This document shows, piece by piece, positions 14,074-22,100 of a DNA stretch of 32,588 nt; within the stretch, counting starts at the first letter, position 1; every line of letters starts with the position of its first letter. The notes below the pieces were generated by a model that saw nothing but the letters and a program-made list of their open reading frames with translations, did no database searches and was not told the DNA's origin. Source of the DNA: a virus. Position numbers and translations under genes: made by a program. The stretch lies in the IMG/VR virus record IMGVR_UViG_3300021075_000002, positions 1 through 32,588 of that record; one strand, given 5' to 3'.

Positions 14074-15265
14074 AAGACAAGAAGAAATTTTTTATCAAAT
14101 AATTCATTCTAATAAAAGATTTATAGCACTTAATGCATCAAGACAATTCTCTAAAAGTACAATATTAGAGAATATAATAATGTACAAGACTCTGAACTTC
14201 CCTAATACAAAATGTCTTTATGTAACACCAACATATTCACTATCTAAAATAGTTATGAGTAAACTATATAACAATCTATCTACAGCAGGTGTGATAAAAA
14301 CTTTTAATAAAACAGATTCACAAATTCAGTTCATAAACAATAGTGAGATATATTTTAGATCCGCAACCAACCCAGACAATATAAGAGGTCTATCTGTACA
14401 CTATATATTTGTAGATGAAGCAGCATTCATGGACGACAATGTATGGAATGTAGTTAGACCAACCATGAATGTTATAGGTAAGCAGTGCATAATGGCATCG
14501 ACACCAAGAGGTAAGATAGGATTCTTTCACCAAGCATATATGTTAGGACAAGGAACTAACTTAAACTATGAATCTATATTCGGTCACTACTCACAGAATC
14601 CATATTATAATAAACAAGAGGTAGAAGATGCACAATTAACACTACCAGAACAAGTCTTCCTACAAGAATATGAAGCACAATTTTTAGAAGGTGGTGGTTC
14701 GGTGTTTAGAAACATTCTAAATTGTGCAACATTAGAATATTATAAACAAGTTAAAGATGGACCATTCGCAATAGGTGTAGACTTAGGAAGACAATCAGAC
14801 TGGACGGTAGTAACCGTTATAAATTCTAAACAAGAAGTGGTTGAGATATATAGAGATAATAAGAAAGACTGGAGCACAATTATACAAGCAGTAACAAATA
14901 TAATAAAGAAATATCCTAATCCAAGTGTATATGTAGAAACAAATGGAATAGGTGATGTGGTCTATGATTTACTTAAAAAGAGTTGTACACAGATAAGACC
15001 ATTCATAACTACAAATGAAAGTAAGAATGAAATTATAGAAGAACTTATATTAGCATTCCAGACACAATCTATAACTATACCATCAAGCAGATTGAATCCA
15101 ACATTACATCAAGAATTAACATGCTACACATTTGAGTATAGTCCAAGAACAAGAAGAGTTTTATATAGTGCAATGAAAGGATTTCATGATGATATGGTCA
15201 TGAGTTTAGCATTAGCACTTAAAGCGAAAAATAAAGGTGGTAAAATAACATTTAAAGTAATATAA
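14039..15265 (+). CDS. terL: Terminase large subunit (ATPase-nuclease)
   Basis: This 408-aa packaging motor and endonuclease has all the expected motifs. There is an adenine-binding FKRQEE near residue 11, a Walker A-like ASRQFSKST at 33-41 (K39), and a Walker B IFVDEAAF at 123-130 (D126, E127). Coupling motif STPRG is at 154-158. The RNase-H-like nuclease has D248 in GVDLGRQSDW and E300 in VYVETNGIGD, with D384/D385 in FHDDMVMSLALAL. The protein is intact though compact for the family. Its type of DNA end (cos or headful) cannot be read from sequence. A head-full mechanism would agree with the circular assembly. Confidence 0.95.
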   Translation: MKKRIKGIKLFKRQEEIFYQIIHSNKRFIALNASRQFSKSTILENIIMYKTLNFPNTKCLYVTPTYSLSKIVMSKLYNNLSTAGVIKTFNKTDSQIQFINNSEIYFRSATNPDNIRGLSVHYIFVDEAAFMDDNVWNVVRPTMNVIGKQCIMASTPRGKIGFFHQAYMLGQGTNLNYESIFGHYSQNPYYNKQEVEDAQLTLPEQVFLQEYEAQFLEGGGSVFRNILNCATLEYYKQVKDGPFAIGVDLGRQSDWTVVTVINSKQEVVEIYRDNKKDWSTIIQAVTNIIKKYPNPSVYVETNGIGDVVYDLLKKSCTQIRPFITTNESKNEIIEELILAFQTQSITIPSSRLNPTLHQELTCYTFEYSPRTRRVLYSAMKGFHDDMVMSLALALKAKNKGGKITFKVI

Positions 15266-15270
15266 AAAAT

Positions 15271-15510
15271 ATGGGAAGACAATTAGGTGCACCGCACAAG
15301 AAGTATAGTGTGAGATATTTTAATACAGAGAAAGAATTTAGAACAGAGATGTTGAGATTAACTTTAGAAGGTGAGTTGTTTAATATAATGTTTCACGGAC
15401 ATTCAAGTAACATAGAGAAAAGAATAATTACTGGTATAAATAGAGAATATAATATAAAGATAGAAAACAAATGGTTCATATTTATATCCGAGGAGATGAA
15501 TATAATTTAA
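15271..15510 (+). CDS. 79-aa hypothetical protein
   Basis: This small basic protein lies 5 bases downstream of the large terminase. It begins MGRQLGAPHKKYSVRYF and contains IMFHGHSSNIEKRIITGIN. No domain is recognised. The amphipathic helix and basic residues could bind nucleic acid. It lies in the operon between terminase and methyltransferase, 24 bases upstream of the latter. Probably real by spacing and codon pattern; function unknown. Confidence 0.5.
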   Translation: MGRQLGAPHKKYSVRYFNTEKEFRTEMLRLTLEGELFNIMFHGHSSNIEKRIITGINREYNIKIENKWFIFISEEMNII

Positions 15511-15534
15511 TATATAATAAAAATAAATATAAGA

Positions 15535-17121
15535 ATGATATTAAAAAACGCAAATGTATTAGATGATATTAAAACCTATGAAGACCTATTCTTTGATATA
15601 ATTTATAGTGATCCACCTTACAATTTAAGTTCAGAATGGTTCATAGATAAAGATGGTTCATATCAAATGAAAGGTATGTCAAAAGATTTCTTAAATAAGT
15701 GGAAAGGTCTAACTGGTGAAAACATAGATACACTATTCAAAGAAGGATATAGAACATTAAAACACGGTGGATATATGGTAATGTATTCTATTGATAGACA
15801 AGTTGGTCCATTTAATTATTACGCAGTTAAAAATGGATTTGAAGTTTGTCAAAGTTTATATTGGTTTTTTATGTCGAATTTTCCCAAGGCAAGTGACGTA
15901 TCAAAGATGGTAGATAAAAGGTTTAATACAATAACAAAAGGAAAAGAAATAATATTACCATATGCTGATCCAGAAAATAGTAGTCCATCTGATATTAAAA
16001 ATAATACTTGGAATGATGGTAGAAAAAAAAGTAGTATGAATGCTATTTATAATGAAACTATTTCAACCCATCCAATAGCAAAAAAATATGATGGATATAA
16101 GTATTCTATTGCCCCATTAAAACAATGTTTAGAAACTATTATGGTATTTCATAAACCACTTAAAAATAAAAGTTATATAGATGATATAATTGAATGTGAA
16201 ACGAATTCAGAAATTCATAGTTCTTGTTTAAATATAGATGGTGAAAGGGTTGAATGGTCTAATGAAAATGAAAAAGAAAAAGGTAGATTAGGTGAAAATG
16301 CGAATTCAATGTTTGGTTCTAATGTTGGAAGAAATGCTGGTGAATTTCCAAGTAATGATAATGGTCGTTTCCCATCCCAATTATTAGTTGATGAAGGCGC
16401 TGCTGAAATTATTGATAATCAAACCGGGATTAAAACTACTTCAAAAAGTGAAACATTTACAACGAACCCAAATAATGAAATTAAATTAAATGGTAGTAAA
16501 GAAATAAGACATACCAATATAGGCGACACCGGCGGTGGTTCCAAAATACTACATACTTGCAAATACGAAACTAATGAAATGGATTTATTAAAGTATCAAC
16601 CGAAAGTAAGTAAATCAGAAAGGGATGGTGGATTGAAAGGATTTGAATTGAAAGAAAGTGTAGGACAAGAAATAGTAAGAAAAGGTGGAACAGCAGCATC
16701 TGGTAATCATAATCCAAAATGTTTAAAATGTGGTGGAGAAAAAATATCAAGAACCGTTGGTGGTAATACAAAATGTAATTGTGAAGAACCAGAATGGAAA
16801 GAATGTAAGAATGAAGCAGTTAAAAATCCACATCCAACGGTTAAGCCAATCAGTTTAAATAAGCATATTTTAAACTTATTCAAGACACCAAATCATACAA
16901 GAATATATATTCCATTTAGTGGTAGTGGTTCCGAAGTTATAGCAGCAATTCAAGTTGGTTATGATGAAGTTTATGCGTGTGAAATAGCAGAAGAATATAG
17001 TAAAATAGCAGAAGCAAGAATAGAACATTTTTGTGGCCACAAAAATGAAATAAAAGGTCTGGTGAAAAACAACATTAAAAATGTGGCCACAGAAAACATA
17101 GATGATTTCTGGTTAAAATAA
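15535..17121 (+). CDS. DNA methyltransferase (DPPY...FxGxG order) with zinc-ribbon-like insert
   Basis: This 528-aa protein is an N4-cytosine or N6-adenine DNA methyltransferase, likely protecting phage DNA from host restriction. Catalytic motif IV, SDPPYN, is at residues 25-30. The SAM-binding motif I, PFSGSGSEV, is at about 460-468, after a conserved HPTVKP at 433-438. The order IV-target domain-I is that of beta-class enzymes. Residues 150-430 are a long variable target-recognition region. Four cysteines (C396, C399, C414, C416) form a CxxC...CxC zinc-ribbon-like module. The gene uses more G-ending and T-rich codons than its neighbours, which suggests separate acquisition. No matching endonuclease is nearby, so it is probably an orphan enzyme. 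Target sequence unknown. Confidence 0.87.
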   Translation: MILKNANVLDDIKTYEDLFFDIIYSDPPYNLSSEWFIDKDGSYQMKGMSKDFLNKWKGLTGENIDTLFKEGYRTLKHGGYMVMYSIDRQVGPFNYYAVKNGFEVCQSLYWFFMSNFPKASDVSKMVDKRFNTITKGKEIILPYADPENSSPSDIKNNTWNDGRKKSSMNAIYNETISTHPIAKKYDGYKYSIAPLKQCLETIMVFHKPLKNKSYIDDIIECETNSEIHSSCLNIDGERVEWSNENEKEKGRLGENANSMFGSNVGRNAGEFPSNDNGRFPSQLLVDEGAAEIIDNQTGIKTTSKSETFTTNPNNEIKLNGSKEIRHTNIGDTGGGSKILHTCKYETNEMDLLKYQPKVSKSERDGGLKGFELKESVGQEIVRKGGTAASGNHNPKCLKCGGEKISRTVGGNTKCNCEEPEWKECKNEAVKNPHPTVKPISLNKHILNLFKTPNHTRIYIPFSGSGSEVIAAIQVGYDEVYACEIAEEYSKIAEARIEHFCGHKNEIKGLVKNNIKNVATENIDDFWLK

Positions 17122-17130
17122 TATATAGAA

Positions 17131-17298
17131 ATGAAAATGATTATATCAAAAAAAGATTTTTATGAAGCACTACTTAAAGAACAATTAGGTTTAGAAAACT
17201 ATGAAACTTGTGCTATAATAAAAGAACTATTAGAAAGAATAGATCCAGATGATGTATATGAATATGATTTAGAAAGAGAAGATGATGATAAAAAATAA
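17131..17298 (+). CDS. 55-aa acidic hypothetical protein
   Basis: A small frame begins MKMIISKKDFYEALLKEQLG and ends in a very acidic tail (DPDDVYEYDLEREDDDKK). The leader TATAGAA before the ATG, its codon pattern and its place in a run of tightly spaced genes favour a real gene. Acidic small phage proteins can mimic DNA to block host enzymes. Nothing specific supports that here. Confidence 0.45.
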   Translation: MKMIISKKDFYEALLKEQLGLENYETCAIIKELLERIDPDDVYEYDLEREDDDKK

Positions 17299-17308
17299 AT
17301 AAATAAAC

Positions 17309-17659
17309 ATGTGTTTAAGTTGTGGGAGTCAAGAAGATTTAAGAATTCCAATTCCAGAAGAATTGGACGAACAATTAGTAACTGAGTATGTTAATGCTAG
17401 AGATACTAATTCTATTAATCAGATGAGCGTATTTGATTACTTTAATAAGATATATAAGGTACAATATATCTTTAATCCTAAACAATTAAGAAGAGCAATT
17501 GTTAATATGGATAAAATATATTATGATTTTAAACATGGATATATAATATTTAATAAAGATATTTTAGAAGGAATAGAAGATGCTATTGAGGAAGTTAATA
17601 GTGGTAAAAATAAATCAAAAGCAGCAAAAAAATTATTAGATGAATTAGATGGACAATAG
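17309..17659 (+). CDS. 116-aa hypothetical protein with N-terminal CxxC
   Basis: The protein begins MCLSCGSQEDL and continues with LRIPIPEELDEQLVTEYV, then helical segments, ending in KSKAAKKLLDELDGQ. The single CxxC pair near the start could bind metal as a dimer. The next gene also contains a CxxC (CNPC) and overlaps this one by 11 bases, so the two may act together. No family is recognised. Confidence 0.55.
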   Translation: MCLSCGSQEDLRIPIPEELDEQLVTEYVNARDTNSINQMSVFDYFNKIYKVQYIFNPKQLRRAIVNMDKIYYDFKHGYIIFNKDILEGIEDAIEEVNSGKNKSKAAKKLLDELDGQ

Positions 17660-18458
17660 TTATATTGTTAATTGTATATATAGAGATTTTGATCCAGATA
17701 TAAAAAGATATATTCACAATAAACTATATCATAAACAATATGAAGGTGATTTAAGACAAGAGCTTTACATAAAATTGTTGACACTATCCAATGAAAAATT
17801 AGTACAACTATACTTCACGGAAGGTGTGATGAACTATATTAAGAGAATTATTCTTAATATATTTAATAACAAGTCTTCACCTCTCTATAAAATAAAATTA
17901 GAATCAAATGATATAGAAGTACCTGAAGAATTTATAGAAGATGAATATATTGAAGATACAAGAATAAAGAAGATTTCAGATATTCTAAATGAGCCACTAT
18001 TTTTTAACTCACTCTATAGGTATAAGCTCACTTATAATTTAACTCTTAAAAAAATAACAGCAGATTTAAATATAAGCAGATCCACTTTAGACTATCAGTT
18101 TAGTTTAATAAGAAAAAAAATAAAAGCAGAATTTATGGAAGCAAATGAAATTGGATTCATCAATTACTATTTTACAAATGTAGTTGGTAAAGCAGTTAAT
18201 GCCGAAACAATTAACGAAGCATATTTTATATTAAAGCAAGAAAAAGTTACTGATACTTGTAATCCATGCATCAAGGCAAGAAAACAACAATTGGACAATA
18301 CATATGTTGCATTAATTAAAATAAAGACACCAGAGTTAATTCAAGAATCAATAACAACACAATATGAGTTTGATGAAGTAGAAAAAACAACAACACCAGA
18401 TGACGTTAAAGGAGTACTTAAAAGTTTTGGAAGTAAAAGATCCAATAGAACAACTTAA
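17649..18458 (+). CDS. Sigma-factor-like transcription protein
   Basis: This 269-aa protein has the two-helical-domain plan of a small sigma factor. Residues 14-75 resemble region 2 (DPDIKRYIHNK...GDLRQELYIKLL...MNYIKRIILNIFNN), and residues 127-162 resemble the region 4 helix-turn-helix (LTLKKITADLNISRSTLDYQFSLIRKKIK). The -10-binding and core-binding residues are not well conserved, so it is divergent. Residues 165-269 are a C-terminal extension with a C204-NP-C207 pair and an acidic-to-basic tail. In a phage without RNA polymerase, such a protein would redirect host polymerase to late genes; the tail genes begin right downstream. A ParB/HTH-type packaging factor is an alternative. Confidence 0.5.
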   Translation: MDNSYIVNCIYRDFDPDIKRYIHNKLYHKQYEGDLRQELYIKLLTLSNEKLVQLYFTEGVMNYIKRIILNIFNNKSSPLYKIKLESNDIEVPEEFIEDEYIEDTRIKKISDILNEPLFFNSLYRYKLTYNLTLKKITADLNISRSTLDYQFSLIRKKIKAEFMEANEIGFINYYFTNVVGKAVNAETINEAYFILKQEKVTDTCNPCIKARKQQLDNTYVALIKIKTPELIQESITTQYEFDEVEKTTTPDDVKGVLKSFGSKRSNRTT

Positions 18459-19166
18459 AATTTTAGGTTACAATACACAAAAGATGACAGTGGGTAAAGC
18501 CAATAAGTTAGTTGAGGCAGAACTTAATTTAGAATATAAAGAGAAGCAGGTGAAGAGATTTACGATAGAAGGTAGAACTTTTAATTGTCTATATGATATT
18601 AATGATTTACAAATACAAGAGTATGCATATTATAAAAGTTTAATAGGTGATATATATTCTAATCAGGTTGATAGTGAGGACAACGAGATAGAGGTTGATG
18701 AATCTATAAAATATAAAAAACTATTTACACAGGCACATAAAATAATTGCAATATTCACAAAAGAGAAGACTCTACTTAAGAAACACTTGGACTTTAGTGA
18801 CAAATGTGAATTGTTTAGCAACATGAATATACAAATGTTAATCAATATACTTTTTTTTTATTTAAATGTGATAGGGAATTTAACGACCAATGGGTCGATA
18901 TATTATATACAAACGATGGAGAAGTTACAAATGTAAACCATAGAGCAGAACAAATAAGATCCAGATATAATTGGTACTTATTAATACATACTCTATCTAA
19001 AGATAGTGTTGAAAAATATGACAGAATTAAAAAGAAAAAGATGATAAATATAATGGCATACTTAGACATTCTAGAAAAGAAAAGAAGAGTCGAGAAGGTA
19101 GAAGAGTATGCTAAAAAACAAGAGAGTTGGAAAAAAGCCTTCGGACAAAAAAAACCTGATAAATAA
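18400..19166 (+). CDS. Tail-assembly-chaperone-like protein made through a -1 frameshift at T9
   Basis: The 178-codon zero-frame product ends at TGA/TAA 18934-18936, but a second frame opens at a T9 run (18851-18859) and continues to TAA 19164-19166. Its stop overlaps the next start as TAATG, the signature junction of this genome. Slipping -1 on TTT TTT gives 255 aa: 153 upstream residues plus 102 from the -1 frame, starting LFKCDREFNDQWVD and ending KKAFGQKKPDK. The N-terminal FTIEGRTFNCLYDINDLQIQEY resembles tail assembly chaperones of Bacteroidota phages, where two forms made by frameshift are typical. It lies at the head of the tail-fibre operon. A one-base error or a real T-count variation are the alternatives. 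The start overlaps the upstream gene by 59 bases; an in-frame ATG at 18484 is possible. Confidence 0.62.
18850..18859 (+). promoter_or_regulatory. Candidate -1 ribosomal slippery site (T9)
   Basis: In the zero frame the codons are CTT TTT TTT TAT, so the heptamer T TTT TTT has exactly the phase of a canonical U-UUU-UUU -1 slip site. The -1 frame opens here and stays open for 102 codons to a coupled stop. No strong downstream stem was identified, which weakens the case for programmed slippage but does not exclude it. Confidence 0.55.
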
Positions 19167-22100
19167 TGTACTCACAAATAATTAGTATATTAAAGTCTAC
19201 AATCTTATCACAATTAGTTATAAAAGATACTGCATTTGGTGATATTGACGATTACGTAGAACATAATAAGAAGTTTCCATTCGCATTCATAGAAGCAAAT
19301 GGTATACAATGGTCTCAACATTGGATTCAATATGGATTTAAGATCCACTTATTGGATCAATTAAGAAAGAATAAGAACAATAAAACCACTATTTATAATG
19401 AAATGGATGCGGTTGCGCAGAAGTTTATTATAGATTTACACAATTTAGGTATGGTTAATAACTGGTTTATTGACTTTAATACACTACAAGGAGACTTAAC
19501 ATCCTTCGCACAAGATGAAGAATGTGCAGGTTTGGTTCTACAATTCACAATTCAAGTTGCAATTGACAATACTGGTGCCTGTATACCAACACTTATTACA
19601 GGCTCAACTATAACATACAACTATGGTACAAGTGGAACAAATGGAACAAGTGGAAGTTCAGGAACATCAGGCTCAAGTGGAACAAGTGGCTCATCTGGAA
19701 CATCAGGCACAAGTTCGACAAATGGAACAAGTGGAACAAATGGAACAAGTGGAACAAATGGATCATCAGGCACAAATGGAACATCTGGATCATCCGGTAC
19801 AAGTGCGACAAATGGAACAAGTGGAACTTCAGGTAGTTCAGGCTCAAGTGGAACTAATGGAACATCAGGTTCAAGTGGTTCATCTGGTACAAGTGGAACT
19901 AATGGAACAAGTGGAACATCAGGAAGTTCAGGAACTAATGGAACAAGTGGAACATCAGGAAGTTCAGGAATAGATGGTGCAACAGGAACAGATGGAACAT
20001 CAGGAAGTTCAGGAACTAATGGAACAAGTGGAACATCAGGAAGTTCAGGAATAGATGGTGCAACAGGAACAGATGGAACATCAGGAACAGATGGAACATC
20101 AGGAACAGATGGAACATCAGGAAGTTCAGGAACAAATGGAACATCAGGAAGTTCAGGAATAGATGGTGCAACAGGAACAGATGGAACATCAGGAAGTTCA
20201 GGAATAGATGGTGCAACAGGAACAGATGGAACATCAGGATCATCAGGAATTGATGGTAAAGATGGTACAGCATTCGGAACATCAGGAACAAATGGAACAT
20301 CAGGAAGTTCAGGAATAGATGGTGCAACAGGAACAGATGGAACATCAGGAAGTTCAGGAATAGATGGTGCAACAGGAACAGATGGAACATCTGGATCATC
20401 AGGAATTGATGGTAAAGATGGTACAGCATTCGGAACATCAGGAACAGATGGAACATCAGGATCATCAGGAACAGATGGAACATCAGGAACAGATGGAACA
20501 TCAGGAACAGATGGAACATCAGGAAGTTCAGGTACAAATGGAACATCTGGATCATCAGGAACAAATGGAACATCTGGATCATCAGGAACAAATGGAACAT
20601 CAGGTTCAAGTGGAACCAATGGAACTTCTGGAACTAATGGAACATCAGGTTCAAGTGGAACCAATGGAACTTCTGGAACTAATGGAACATCAGGTTCTTC
20701 AGGAACTAATGGAACATCAGGTAGTTCTGGAATTAATGGAACATCAGGTACAAACGGTTCATCAGGAATAAATGGTTTATATGGAGGTTCAGCAAGAAAA
20801 TGGTTAGGTTTTAGTTCTGATCGAACGGATCCATTCCCTGGTTATATAGGTAATTTGGCAATTGATTTCCCTACCTTTGATATAATGATAAGTACAATAG
20901 ATGCTGACAATGGTAACGTTAAAGATTTTTTATTGAGTTATAATGTAGGTGATATTATTAAAATAGAAAAATATGATGATCCATCTTGTTTTATTATAGC
21001 TCCAATAGATTATAGGTCATTGGAATTTCCAAGTATTTACGAAAGTGTACAATTGGGTGGTGAAATTTTATCTTCAGGTGGAACATTTATTACTGATGTT
21101 CCATTTCCTCCACTTGAACCTGGTGAGTATATTTTATCATTCTCAAAAAGAGGAACAAATGGAACATCAGGTACAAATGGAACATCAGGTAGTTCAGGAA
21201 CACGTGGAACCTCAGGTTCAAGTGGAGCAAATGGAACATCAGGTAGTTCAGGTACACGTGGAACATCAGGTAGTTCAGGTACAAATGGAACATCAGGATC
21301 TTCTGGTATAAGTTTTGATCCACAAATAGCGATAGATACAAAAGAACCAACAGGATTTTTAGATCCAGATTTAATAAGTGTAAGTTACAATTATACAGAT
21401 AGAACAATAACTCTAAGTTCAAGTACATCAATACAATACTATTGGAGAGGAACAAAGTACACATTAAGTAACCCTTGGATATCAACAGGACATACAAATA
21501 CTTTAGGTAACTGGTTCTTAAGTTCAACTGATGGTGTCAATTTTAATTGGGCTCAGACAACTTGGTTGTTCTCAGATATTCAAGTTTCATATGTTAGATA
21601 TAAAGCAACAGAGGAGACATCACTAGCAATTAAAGAGACTCACGGTTTAATGCAATGGGAAGTTCATGAAGAAATGCATCAAGCAATAGGAACATATCTT
21701 CATAGTGGTGGAAAACTAACAGCTGGCTCTTATTTAGAGAATACAGCAACAGATGCTGCAAATAGTCCAGCATTCGATGCTGCTGTTATAGCAGATGAGG
21801 ACTTAGACGTAAATGTTGCAGCTTGGTCTGAGGGAACTTACACAAGAATGTATGTTTCAGGATCAACATCAATATATGATTTAGCAGGTATATTACCATA
21901 TTCAGCAACTACAAATACTTATATAAAAGTTAATACACCTTTAACAGGAGTTTTTGTAGCAGGTGTTAATAACAGATATTATAATATATATCAAATATTA
22001 GTACCTACTACTACTGATACTACCTCATCAAAATATAGAATGATCATGTTGCAACCTCAAGCAACATTTACAACATTAGCAGCAGCACAAGCAGAAGATA

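Noticed and set aside
19625-20776. Tandem repeats as a possible CRISPR array
   Set aside because: Units are 9-base multiples coding for Gly-X-Y with no unique spacers, and they lie within an open reading frame.
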